Source: Methylobacterium mesophilicum
Lineage (GTDB): Bacteria > Pseudomonadota > Alphaproteobacteria > Rhizobiales > Beijerinckiaceae
Length of the DNA stretch: 64,000 nucleotides
Direction of reading: 5' to 3'
Assembly (NCBI RefSeq): GCF_022179445.1
Contig: NZ_BPQU01000003.1
Span: 62,001 to 126,000 of the forward strand
Shown: piece by piece, positions 45,431 through 53,942 of the stretch
Position numbering within the stretch: position 1 is the stretch's first letter
How the letters are laid out: every line of letters begins with the position of its first letter
The notes under the pieces: model-generated
What the model saw: the letters and a program-made list of their open reading frames with translations, nothing else
What the model was told of the DNA's origin: nothing
Databases searched by the model: none
Translations under genes and position numbers: made by a program

Positions 45431-46714
45431 ATGTCGGCTTCCACATCGCAGCGAGGCAGGCATACGGGCTTTCGCGCTCTCAAGCTTGGGATCGCAGGCC
45501 TGGCGCTGGCTCCGGCGCTGGCCGTCGCGGCACCGGAGGCGGTCCCGCCGTCCGTGCCGACCCCGTCCTTCGAAACCTGCCGCACCGAGCTCATTGCCTG
45601 GGCTGCCGCGCACGAAGTCCCACAAGCCGTCGCGCAGGCGCAGCTGGGCGACCTTCAGCCCGACCCGGACGTGCTGGCCGCAACGCAGAATCAGGGTGAG
45701 TTCGTCCGGCCGATCTGGGACTACATCGAAGCCAGCGTGACGCCGGCGCGGATCGAGGCCGGTCAGCGCAAGCTCGTGGAACTGGCGGCGCCGCTGGCGG
45801 CCATCGAGGCTCAGTACGGCGTCGACCGCTACACCCTGGTGGCCTTCTGGGGCGTCGAATCGAGCTACGGCGCCGTGCTCGACAACAGCGCCGTGGTGCG
45901 GCCCGTGGTGCGCGCGCTCGCGACGCTCAGCTGCGGGGACCCCACCCGGGCGTCCTACTGGCGCGACGAGCTGACCGCCGCCCTGCAGATCGTCGCCCGC
46001 GGCGAGGCGCCCCTCGACCGCATGCCCGGCGGCCTGACCGGGTCCTGGGCCGGCGCGATGGGCCATACCCAGTTCATGCCCAGCGTCTACCAGCGCTACG
46101 CGGTGGATTTCGACGGCGACGGGAAGCGGGACATCTGGACCTCGGCCCCGGACGCGCTCGCTTCCACGGCGAATTACCTGCGCGATCACGGCTGGCGAAC
46201 CGGCGAGGGCTGGGGCTACGAGGTGGTGCTGCCGGACGGGTTCGACGCCGCGCTCGCCGACGAGATTACGCCGCGCAGCCTTGCGGCGTGGCGGGACCTC
46301 GGCGTGAAGCCCACACGGGATCGCCCCTTCCCGGACGAGGCCGCGACGGCGACCCTGATCCTGCCCGCGGGACTCCGCGGGCCCGCCTTCCTGCTCCGAC
46401 CGAACTTCTCCGTGATCCTGCGCTACAACACGGCGTTGGCCTACGGCCTGACCGTGGCGCTGCTGTCGGACCGCCTGCGCGGCGATCCGGGTCTCTCGCG
46501 CGACTGGCCCCGGGGCGACCGGCCGCTCACCGGGGACGAACGCCGCGACCTCCAGACCCGGCTGATCGAGCGCGGCTACGCCACCGGCGGCGTCGACGGG
46601 AAGATCGGCCCGAAGACCCGGGCGGCCCTGCGGGCCTACCAGGGCTCGCAGGGTCTGCCGGCGGATGGCTACGCCGACGCGGTGCTGCTTGACCGCATCC
46701 GCACAGCGCCGTGA
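45431..46714 (+). CDS. MltB-type lytic murein transglycosylase with peptidoglycan-binding domain
   Basis: A 427-residue periplasmic enzyme. Signal segment about residues 17-34, then the GH103 transglycosylase domain with the catalytic glutamate Glu143 in FWGVESSYGAVL, MGHTQFMPSVYQRYAVDFDG and ANYLRDHGW. The C-terminal part (about 365-425) is a PG_binding_1 domain with LQTRLIERGYATGGVDGKIG and ALRAYQGSQGL. It cleaves glycan strands to 1,6-anhydro-muropeptides. A second ATG 14 codons upstream (45389) is an alternative start. Confidence 0.93.
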   Translation: MSASTSQRGRHTGFRALKLGIAGLALAPALAVAAPEAVPPSVPTPSFETCRTELIAWAAAHEVPQAVAQAQLGDLQPDPDVLAATQNQGEFVRPIWDYIEASVTPARIEAGQRKLVELAAPLAAIEAQYGVDRYTLVAFWGVESSYGAVLDNSAVVRPVVRALATLSCGDPTRASYWRDELTAALQIVARGEAPLDRMPGGLTGSWAGAMGHTQFMPSVYQRYAVDFDGDGKRDIWTSAPDALASTANYLRDHGWRTGEGWGYEVVLPDGFDAALADEITPRSLAAWRDLGVKPTRDRPFPDEAATATLILPAGLRGPAFLLRPNFSVILRYNTALAYGLTVALLSDRLRGDPGLSRDWPRGDRPLTGDERRDLQTRLIERGYATGGVDGKIGPKTRAALRAYQGSQGLPADGYADAVLLDRIRTAP

Positions 46715-46721
46715 CGGACGT

Positions 46722-47510
46722 TCAGGCCAGGAAGGCCGGCTCGTCCCGGGCCAGCACCCGCTTGACGCTTTCGAGGTGCAGGCGCGCGCTCTCGGCGCGG
46801 CCGGCCGCCTCCTGCGCGGCCACGTGCTTCACGATCGCCTCGGGGACGATCTTGAGGGCGCGGCCCGTGCTCATGGCGAGCACCTGCGCCTGGGCGGCGC
46901 GCTCCAGGTAGTAGAGGTCGTCCCAGGCCTCCGCGATGGTCTCGCCCAGCACCATGACGCCGTGGTTCTTCAGGAACACCACGTCGGCCTCGCCGGCACT
47001 CCGGGCGATCCGTTCGCCCTCGCTCGAATCGAGTGCCAGCCCGTTGTAATCCTCATCCACGGCGATGCGGCCGTAGAAGCGCAGGGCGGTCTGCCCGGCC
47101 CAGAGCAGCGGCTGCCCCTCCAGCATGGCGAGCGCCGTCGCGTAGGGCATGTGGGTGTGGAAGGCGGCCCGGGCGTTCGGCTTCAGCCGGTGCAGCTCGG
47201 CATGGATATGGAAGGCCGTCGCCTCAGGCTGGCCGTCGCCCTCGACGACGTTTCCGTGAAAATCGCACAGGAGCAGACTCGACGCCGTCACCTCGGCGAA
47301 GGCCAGGCCGTAGGGGTTGACCAGGAACAGGTCTGGACGCTCCGGCAGCACCGCCGAGAAGTGGTTGCAGATCCCTTCTTCGAGGCCGTTGCGCGCAGCC
47401 CAGCGCAGGCAGGCGGAGAGGTCGATGCGGGCGCGGCGGACGCTGTCCGCGTTCAGGGGCTCGTTGGTGCGCAGGGGGGGCGTGCCAGAGGCTGTGACGG
47501 CGTGCGCCAT
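46722..47510 (-). CDS. Class II aldolase/adducin-family protein
   Basis: A 262-residue soluble protein of the class II aldolase/adducin family. The metal-binding histidines are in HTHMPYATA and KNHGVMVLG, and CNHFSAVLPE forms the phosphate-side loop. Members include L-fuculose-phosphate aldolase and methylthioribulose-phosphate dehydratase. The stand-alone adducin-like enzymes of this size usually act on unphosphorylated or unknown aldols. The stop lies eight bases from the convergent transglycosylase gene. Confidence 0.88.
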   Translation of the reverse strand: MAHAVTASGTPPLRTNEPLNADSVRRARIDLSACLRWAARNGLEEGICNHFSAVLPERPDLFLVNPYGLAFAEVTASSLLLCDFHGNVVEGDGQPEATAFHIHAELHRLKPNARAAFHTHMPYATALAMLEGQPLLWAGQTALRFYGRIAVDEDYNGLALDSSEGERIARSAGEADVVFLKNHGVMVLGETIAEAWDDLYYLERAAQAQVLAMSTGRALKIVPEAIVKHVAAQEAAGRAESARLHLESVKRVLARDEPAFLA

Positions 47511-47617
47511 GCGGGAAGGCTCTCTCTTTCTCGGTTCGAATCCGGGCCGCCGGAATCAGGCAGCCCAACATGATACGCGTTCGCGCCAGGCTGCGGACCA
47601 CCGTTGCGTGCAGACCG

Positions 47618-48634
47618 TCAGGCCCGCCCGTCGGTGACGCCGCCGACGAGGTTGAGGCCCAACAGGAAATCGGAGGCGAAATCCGTGCGGACCACCGGAT
47701 CACGCCGCACCGGCTCCCGCAACGCCTCGCGCTCGTTTCGGCGCGCGGTTACCGCCTCCGCCACGGTGAGGCTCCGGAACGACAGCATGGTCCCGCCCTG
47801 CGCCTGAGCGAGGCGCCCGAGATCCGGCCCGATCACGGTGGCGATCTTCGGATAGCCGCCGGTGGATTGCCGGTCGGCCATCAGGATGATCGGCAGGCCG
47901 TTGCCGGGCACCTGGATCGCGCCCATCGCCACGCCGTCCGAGACGATGTCGTGACCCTTGGCATGCCTGAGCGGTGCGCCGTCGAGGAAGCAGGCCATGC
48001 GGTCGCCGCGCGGCGAGACGGTCCAGGGCCCGGCCAGGAAGGCATTGAGCTGATCGGAGGCGAAATAGTCGTCCTGCGGGCCGAGCACGACCCGAATTTC
48101 CTTCGGATCGCGGTCGAGCCAGGGCGCCAGGAGCCGGTGCGGCGAGGCCGTGCCGGGCCGGACCTCGGCCACGGGAAGGCGGTCGCCGGCCGCCAGCCCG
48201 CGCCCGTCCAGGCCGCCGAGGCCGGAGCGGGTATGGGTCGCGGTCGATCCGAGCACCGGCGCCACGTCGAGCCGCCCCTGCACGGCGAGGTAGCCCCAGG
48301 CGCCGGACGAGCCGGCGCGCACCGTCAGCGTCCGGCCCGGCTCCAGGGTCAGCGCCACCGCGTCGGGAAGCGTAACTCCGTCGAGGGTGATCCGGAAACT
48401 CCGGGAGACCATCGCGATCCCGAGCGGCCCGCCGTCGGCCGTGACGGTGAGGCCGCCGGTGGAGACCTCGATAGCGGTGGCGTCCAGGGGATTGCCAGCC
48501 GCGCGGTTGGCGGTGGCGTGCATCAGCGGGTCCATCGGGCCCGCGGCCGTGATGCCGTAGCGCAGGTAGCCGTGCCGGCCGCCATCCTGCAGCGTCACGC
48601 CGGGGCCGGCAGCCTCGATAACGAGGGCGGTCAT
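47618..48634 (-). CDS. pxpC: 5-oxoprolinase subunit C (biotin-dependent carboxyltransferase-like)
   Basis: A 338-residue protein of the allophanate-hydrolase-subunit-2/KipA family: GPGVTLQDGGRHGYLRYGIT, TATHTRSGLGGLDGRGLAAGD and STGGYPKIATVIGPDL. With PxpB and PxpA it opens 5-oxoproline to glutamate using ATP. The ATG overlaps the pxpB stop (ATGA). It is the last gene of a coupled pxpA-pxpB-pxpC operon. Older annotations call it urea amidolyase-like. Confidence 0.92.
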   Translation of the reverse strand: MTALVIEAAGPGVTLQDGGRHGYLRYGITAAGPMDPLMHATANRAAGNPLDATAIEVSTGGLTVTADGGPLGIAMVSRSFRITLDGVTLPDAVALTLEPGRTLTVRAGSSGAWGYLAVQGRLDVAPVLGSTATHTRSGLGGLDGRGLAAGDRLPVAEVRPGTASPHRLLAPWLDRDPKEIRVVLGPQDDYFASDQLNAFLAGPWTVSPRGDRMACFLDGAPLRHAKGHDIVSDGVAMGAIQVPGNGLPIILMADRQSTGGYPKIATVIGPDLGRLAQAQGGTMLSFRSLTVAEAVTARRNEREALREPVRRDPVVRTDFASDFLLGLNLVGGVTDGRA

Positions 48635-49368
48635 CGATCGGCCTCCCCACGGCGGGCGACCGGCTCGCCCACCGCCTCCCGGGCGGTGAGGGCATCGAAG
48701 GTCGCGACGTCCACGGCCTCGAACCGGATCAGGTCGCCGGCGCCGACGAAGAAGCTCTCGGTGCGCTCCGGGGCGTAGAGCCGGGCCGGGGTGGCGCCGA
48801 TCACGTACCAGCCCGTGGGCATCGGCACCGTGGCCACCGCGGCGAGGCCGCCGCCGATCACCACCGCATTCTTCGGATGCGGGGGCCGCGGGCTCGCGCG
48901 CCGGGGTACCGCGAGGGTCTCGGGCAGGCCGCCGAGATACGCGAAGCCCGGCGCGAACCCGTACATGTAGACCCGGTAGGTGGCGCCGGCATGGGTCGCC
49001 ACAACGGCGTCGGCGGAGAGCCCAGTGCGTTCGGCGACCTGCGCGATGTCCTCGCCGTGGGGAGCGTCGTAGCAGCAGGGCAGTGTCCAGAGGGTCGGCG
49101 TGCCGGCGCGGGCGACGGCCCCGGCGACCAGCGTCCTGACCCGCTCCGCCAGCGTCTCGCGGTCGAGCACCAGCGGGTCGTAGTGAAGCATCAGGGAGCG
49201 ATAGGTCGGCACGCGCTCGCGCAGGCCCGTTGGCGGGTCGGCGCCGAGGGCGTCGTCGAGTGCCAGGACCCTGTCGCTGATCGTGGGATCGACGGTGCTG
49301 CCGAACTCGACCACCAGGGCAGCCTCGCCGGAATCGAGCAGCCGTGGTTCGCTCACCGGGTCGCTCAT
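48631..49368 (-). CDS. pxpB: 5-oxoprolinase subunit B
   Basis: A 245-residue KipI/allophanate-hydrolase-subunit-1 family protein. The core has SGEAALVVEFGS, RSLMLHYDPLVLDRETLAE, LPCCYDAPHGEDIAQVAER, YMYGFAPGFAYLGGLPETL and VPRRASPRPP. It forms the ATP-dependent 5-oxoprolinase with PxpA and PxpC. Its start overlaps the pxpA stop and its stop overlaps the pxpC start, both by ATGA. Confidence 0.92.
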   Translation of the reverse strand: MSDPVSEPRLLDSGEAALVVEFGSTVDPTISDRVLALDDALGADPPTGLRERVPTYRSLMLHYDPLVLDRETLAERVRTLVAGAVARAGTPTLWTLPCCYDAPHGEDIAQVAERTGLSADAVVATHAGATYRVYMYGFAPGFAYLGGLPETLAVPRRASPRPPHPKNAVVIGGGLAAVATVPMPTGWYVIGATPARLYAPERTESFFVGAGDLIRFEAVDVATFDALTAREAVGEPVARRGEADR

Positions 49369-50126
49369 CGGCGGAACGGCGCCAGGGTCACGCCGGCGCC
49401 TTCCAGGCGGGCGCGCACCGCCCGGGCCGTGGCGACTGCGTGGGCGGAATCCCCGTGGACGCAGATCGAGCGGATCGGCGTCGGCAGGGACTTGCCCGAG
49501 GCGGTGAGGATCGCCCCGCCCTCGACCATGCGCAGGACCCGGTCCGCGGCCGCATCGGCCTCGGTGATCAGCGCGCCGGGCTGGTCGCGCGCGATCAGCA
49601 GGCCGGCTTCGGTGTAGCCGCGATCGGCGAAGATCTCCTGGTGGACCTCGAGCCCGCAGGCTTCGCCGGCCGCCACCTGTGCGGTGAGCGCGATCGCGAG
49701 CAGCGCCAGGTCACGGTCGACCGCCCGGACCGCCTTGGCGATGGCGTCGGCCACCGCACGATCCTCGGCAGCGAGGTTGGCGAGTGCCCCGTGGGCCTTC
49801 ACGTAGGTGATCCGGTGGCCGGCGTAAGTTGCGAGCGCCTGGGCGGCACCGACCTGGTAGGCGACCAGCCGCTCGATCTCGGGCGGGGTGAACGGCATGC
49901 GGCGGCGTCCGAAGCCCCAGAGGTCGGGGAAGCCCGGATGGGCGCCCACCGCCACGCCGCGATCTTTCGCCAGCGCGAAAGTGCTGGCCATGATCTCGGG
50001 ATCGCCCGCGTGCAGGCCGCAGGCGACGTTGGCGGAGGTGACGACGCCGAGGATCGCCGCATCGTCACCGCAGGCGTAGGCGCCGTAGCCCTCGCCGAGA
50101 TCGGAGTTCAGGTCCACGCTGGCCAA
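49365..50126 (-). CDS. pxpA: 5-oxoprolinase subunit A (LamB/YcsF family)
   Basis: A 253-residue protein with the signatures DLNSDLGEGYGAYACGDD, ANVACGLHAGDPEIMAS, GAHPGFPDLWGFGRR and CVHGDSAHAVATARAVR. This is the catalytic subunit A of prokaryotic 5-oxoprolinase, which removes the toxic cyclised glutamate 5-oxoproline. First gene of the pxpABC operon; about 200 bases without a gene stand upstream. Confidence 0.94.
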   Translation of the reverse strand: MASVDLNSDLGEGYGAYACGDDAAILGVVTSANVACGLHAGDPEIMASTFALAKDRGVAVGAHPGFPDLWGFGRRRMPFTPPEIERLVAYQVGAAQALATYAGHRITYVKAHGALANLAAEDRAVADAIAKAVRAVDRDLALLAIALTAQVAAGEACGLEVHQEIFADRGYTEAGLLIARDQPGALITEADAAADRVLRMVEGGAILTASGKSLPTPIRSICVHGDSAHAVATARAVRARLEGAGVTLAPFRR

Positions 50127-50331
50127 CGGACTCGTCCCTTCCTGCTGCGCGCCGGTCCGGGCAGGCAGGCCGGGAGGGCGGCCCGCATTGCGACCGGATC
50201 ACGCTCCTTCCACACCGCCGACGCTCAGAAGTCGAGAGCGCCCGGCCGCCTGGAGGCATGGGGGCACGAGCAAGGCCGATGCCGCGCAGTCGTCTCCGAG
50301 GTCCGGCAGCCCTTCGTGCGCAACGCAGATC

Positions 50332-50733
50332 TCAGTGAGGTTGGCCGGATCCGGGCTGGGCGATGAGCCGGCGGCCCAGCAGGGCCAGGGTCGCGCGTCG
50401 CCCGAGCTTCATCATCGGATAGAGCAGGCGGGCGCGGGAGGGGCTGCGCAGCAGCCGCGACAGGGCGCGGCCGATCGCGCCCCGGTCCTCGCTGAGGGTC
50501 GAGAGCAGGACTAGGGCGTCCGGGCCGTAATACAGGGTCAGGCCGTGGCGCACGACCATGCCGTTGTCGAGGTCGTAACCGCGGCGGGTCAGGTCTTCGA
50601 CCACCGGGCCTCCCTCGCGGGCATCGACCAGAGCCACGGTCCCGACCGACCGGCGCAGGGCCATCAGGCGCACGTAGTTGCTGCAGAACGGGCATTCGCC
50701 GTCGTAGACGACCGTGAGGGCTGCGTCGGTCAT
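50332..50733 (-). CDS. DCC-family thiol-disulfide oxidoreductase (DUF393)
   Basis: A 133-residue thioredoxin-like protein with the family signature DGECPFCSNYVRL (Asp11, Cys14, Cys17). The rest has the DCC pattern ALVDAREGGPVVEDLTRRGYDLDNGMVVRHG and an Arg-rich C-terminal helical part. Its start overlaps the stop of the preceding membrane-protein gene by ATGA, so the two are translationally coupled. DUF393 proteins are often encoded with HTTM/vitamin-K-carboxylase-like proteins; the pair's function is not established. Confidence 0.86.
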   Translation of the reverse strand: MTDAALTVVYDGECPFCSNYVRLMALRRSVGTVALVDAREGGPVVEDLTRRGYDLDNGMVVRHGLTLYYGPDALVLLSTLSEDRGAIGRALSRLLRSPSRARLLYPMMKLGRRATLALLGRRLIAQPGSGQPH

Positions 50734-52412
50734 GGCTTCAGATCGATCCGATGCTCGGCTGCCGAGACCAGCCGGCGGACCGGCACGCCGTCCTGCAGGC
50801 TGAGGCAGACGGATTCACGCCGATAGATGTAGGCGACGATGTCGTGCAGGCCCACGCCGTCGAAGCTCGCGCCGTGCTGGAGCGGGACGAAGAAGTGATG
50901 CGGGTAGAAGGCATGGGGAAACGACCCCAGCCTGTCGGCGATTCCGGCGACGAGGCGGTGATAGCCGCGGATATAGGCATCGACTGCGGGCCGATCGATC
51001 TCGTTCTTGGCGAGATCCTGCCCGGCGCCGTCCCGGGCGGTCAGGACCGGAACGTCGCAGGACAGCGACGCGAGCACCTTCCGGTAGACCTGGGTTCCGC
51101 CATTCGGGTTGTCGAGAGCGAAGGCGGTCTCGGCATCCGGCGATCCGTAGGCCATGTGGGCGAAGGGGTATGAGTAGAAGGTGAAGAAGTTCGTCGGGAC
51201 GTAGTGGCGTCCGCCGTCCTTATCGACCGCCTGGAAGTACAGCTTGTTGTTCGCGGCGGTGTCGTACCAGCCGAGCCGCGCCTGGGTCATGAAGCTGTTG
51301 TCGCTCAGGATGAACAGCACCGAGAGCACCCCGACCATCAGCGGCGGCCGCTGGTAGTGCCGGCTGATCACCACGGCGCCGATCGCCAGGTTCAGCAGGA
51401 TCCATGGGGCGAAGTTGGCGCCCATGACGACCACGATGGACAGGTGCATCGCGTCGAAGCCGAGCAGCAGGACCACGAGCCAGCGCCGCGGCATCAGGAT
51501 GCCGACCAGCGCCGCCCCTTGTCCGACCAGGATGAGCGTGTTCGTGAGAGGTCCGGCATGGCTCAGGATCGCCCGCATGCCCTCCACCAGCCAGGCCCAG
51601 CCCGCGTAGAAGACGTGGTTGTTGTCGAGGCCGACGCTGAACAGCTTTCCGGGGTCGTTCGCGAGCAGCCAGGATGTCGGGCCGGCATCCAGCGTCACCT
51701 TGGCCAGGAAGGACGAGTAGTAGTTCCCGAGGTGGATGCTGATCGCGGCGGCGATGAGAACCTTCGAGAACAGCGCGCTGGCGGTGGCGATGTCGGTCCT
51801 GGCGGCAGCGGGCACGCTCGGCGATGCGCTCACGCGGGTTGTGAGGGCGACGACGCCGAGACCGGCCAGCAGGCAGAAGCTGACCTCCGCCAGGGGCACG
51901 ACGTCGATAATGTGCCCATGCCAGAGCCCCGTCACCCGGCTGACGGCGAGCTTGCTCCAGACCAGGTAGGCCGCCCCCACCACGCCGAGCGACGGCCAGC
52001 GCAGGCACAGGATCCCGCAGGCCACGGCGGCGATCCAGAGGCCCACGAGGGCGCCCAGCGTCGCCATCGCCTTGAAGCCATGCTCGACCACCGGGAACAG
52101 CGGGTAATGCACGAGGGCGTAGGCCCCGGAGATCACGCCGATTAATTGGAGCAGCCGGACGGCGGCGGTGTCGGCGTCGGCGTAGGTCCGGCGCAGCATC
52201 GCGGCCGCCAGCATCAGCGGCAGCACGATGATGTAGTAGTTGTTCCGCTCGTCGACGATCCGCGACAGCTTGATCACCATCAGGAGTGCGGTGATCTGCG
52301 CGAGCAGGATCAGGTACGGCCGGGCCTGCGCCAGCGAGAACGGTCCGGCCAGCCAGGACTCTCGGACCGGGAAGGTCTTGGTCGGATCCGAGCTTGAGAG
52401 AGATCTGCCCAT
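50730..52412 (-). CDS. HTTM-like multi-pass membrane protein
   Basis: A 560-residue protein with about ten hydrophobic spans, then a soluble C-terminal part of roughly 160 residues. The spans LIAAAISIHLGNYYSSFLAK, EGMRAILSHAGPL and GFDAMHLSIVVVMGANFAP show the spacing and His residues (AMHLS) of HTTM proteins, the bacterial relatives of vitamin K-dependent gamma-carboxylase. The gene is directly coupled to a DCC thiol-disulfide oxidoreductase. It may carry out a membrane quinone- or thiol-linked modification, but no substrate is known. The family call is moderate, since I judge it from pattern and context. Confidence 0.6.
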   Translation of the reverse strand: MGRSLSSSDPTKTFPVRESWLAGPFSLAQARPYLILLAQITALLMVIKLSRIVDERNNYYIIVLPLMLAAAMLRRTYADADTAAVRLLQLIGVISGAYALVHYPLFPVVEHGFKAMATLGALVGLWIAAVACGILCLRWPSLGVVGAAYLVWSKLAVSRVTGLWHGHIIDVVPLAEVSFCLLAGLGVVALTTRVSASPSVPAAARTDIATASALFSKVLIAAAISIHLGNYYSSFLAKVTLDAGPTSWLLANDPGKLFSVGLDNNHVFYAGWAWLVEGMRAILSHAGPLTNTLILVGQGAALVGILMPRRWLVVLLLGFDAMHLSIVVVMGANFAPWILLNLAIGAVVISRHYQRPPLMVGVLSVLFILSDNSFMTQARLGWYDTAANNKLYFQAVDKDGGRHYVPTNFFTFYSYPFAHMAYGSPDAETAFALDNPNGGTQVYRKVLASLSCDVPVLTARDGAGQDLAKNEIDRPAVDAYIRGYHRLVAGIADRLGSFPHAFYPHHFFVPLQHGASFDGVGLHDIVAYIYRRESVCLSLQDGVPVRRLVSAAEHRIDLKP

Positions 52413-52855
52413 CGTCGCGCTTCGCTGCCGGAGTGTGATGGCGACCGCAGCGGCAGCGCGGCGACCGGGTGGCTTCAGAGGGCGCGGCGGCGGCCCTCAT
52501 CGCGTCGACAGCCAGAGTGCCATGGTACCGGCGCGGGCCAAGGGTTAACTCGGGTACGTATGGCTACGTCTTTGGGTTGTATTGCTGGTTTGGCCGCCAC
52601 ACCCCGGCCCTGGAGGAGAGGCGGCCACGGGATCCGAGCCGCCCCGCGCGGCGGCGTGTACTTCGCTTATCCGAATGGATCGTCGGCGCTCTGCGTTCGT
52701 TGAAAACGCTGAACTGAGTGAGCCCCGAGCGGCGCAAGTCGGACCCGGAGGCTGCACCGGAGCGACCGACGTGTCGTTGCCGACGATCCCGCACGCGAGG
52801 GGCCGACTGGATGCGGTCAAGACCGTTGCGGAGAACGGCCCTGCAGCGGCCGCTG
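52413..52855. other. Intergenic region between GT25 and HTTM-like genes
   Basis: 443 bases. Short frames on the plus strand here look random. The promoter of the HTTM-like gene should lie here. No repeat or RNA gene was recognised. Confidence 0.45.
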
Positions 52856-53605
52856 CTACGGGGACATCGTCGAGTAGGGTGAGACTTCGTCGACGAACAC
52901 CGTCTGGCCCGCCATGCGCGCGGTCAGAAAACGGCGCCGGGCCGCCAGCAGCGGTTGGAACAGGCGATTGCTCTTCAGGAAGCCGCCGACCCGGGACCCG
53001 GATGTGAAGACCGTCGATTCGAACGGCTTGATCGAGACCGGGTTCGGGGACATCACCCGGGCCCGGGCGATGGCTTGGCGATCGAAGAAGTATTCCCAGT
53101 TGTCCGCCGCCGCCACGACGGGCCGGTTCACCTTCAGGATGCCTTCCGCCGCCTGCCGGGTGATCACGTAGGCGGCCGTCGTTCCGAGTCCGGCCATGTT
53201 CATGGGCAGGCACAGCCGGTAATCGCCGATCGGGTCGGCGTTCACGGTGCTGAAGGCGGCGCGATGCTGCGGCCGATTGTAGAGCAGGACGACGTCGCCC
53301 CGGCGCAGGGTCGCCTCGACCCGGACCAGGATGTCGTGGATGTCCGACGGCAACACCGCGTCGTCCTCGACGATGAGGGCCCAGGGTAACTTGCGATCGA
53401 TCATGGATTCGTAGGCGGCTAGGTGCGAGAGGGCGCAGCCTACCTGTCCCGCGCTCAGATCGGATTCGGGCGACGCGTCACGGCCCGCTACAGATCCATC
53501 GATACCGAGGATTTCGAAATCCGCCCCCCATACCGTATGGAGATGCCGCGTAATATAAGCATGTCTCTCGCGGAATCGCGGGATTGATATTGCAATGCAG
53601 CACAT
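52856..53605 (-). CDS. Glycosyltransferase family 25 protein
   Basis: A 249-residue cytosolic glycosyltransferase. The pattern MCCIAISIPRFRERHAYI, GCALSHLAAYESMI and ALIVEDDAVLPSD (Glu80-Asp81-Asp82, metal and nucleotide-sugar binding) matches GT25 (LpsA/LgtB-like), which add galactose or related sugars to lipooligosaccharide. TTAAYVITRQAAEGIL is also typical. The ATG at 53605 has AAGGA about eight bases before it. The O-antigen ligase gene lies upstream on the same strand. Confidence 0.85.
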   Translation of the reverse strand: MCCIAISIPRFRERHAYITRHLHTVWGADFEILGIDGSVAGRDASPESDLSAGQVGCALSHLAAYESMIDRKLPWALIVEDDAVLPSDIHDILVRVEATLRRGDVVLLYNRPQHRAAFSTVNADPIGDYRLCLPMNMAGLGTTAAYVITRQAAEGILKVNRPVVAAADNWEYFFDRQAIARARVMSPNPVSIKPFESTVFTSGSRVGGFLKSNRLFQPLLAARRRFLTARMAGQTVFVDEVSPYSTMSP

Positions 53606-53942
53606 TGTACCATCCTTCGACGGGGAATGATGCGCTGACGTTAACCGTTTTGCAATCATATTTTACGTTCGAATTCAGTAATCCTCGTTTGAAATTTCCA
53701 CGATGAGCAAATGTCTCGGCTTGCAGACTTTTCCGGGATAACAAATACGTCGAATCGGTTGGGGTAGTAGGCCAGGAAATCAATTTTCGAGCAAAGAACG
53801 GACGATCGCAAAATTGTCGCCCAGGGCGCGACCCATATCCACAAAAAATGTTTGCATGATACTGTATAAGGCCGCATGCGCGGGCCGGACCATACGCTGC
53901 GCGTCCTGCTGCCGGCCACGTGGTGGCCTCGGTTTCACCTGG
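53606..53942. other. AT-richer stretch between GT25 and O-antigen ligase genes
   Basis: 337 bases clearly poorer in GC than the surroundings (TTTTGCAATCATATTTTACG near 53650, AAAAAATG near 53845). Minus-strand frames run through it but show no similarity to anything I recognise. It probably holds the GT25 promoter; the composition suggests acquired DNA or a nucleoid-protein binding region. Confidence 0.45.

Noticed and set aside
53656..53919. 87-codon minus-strand frame in the AT-rich island
   Set aside because: No clear start site and no recognised similarity. It may be a gene remnant, so it is reported only as a compositional anomaly.
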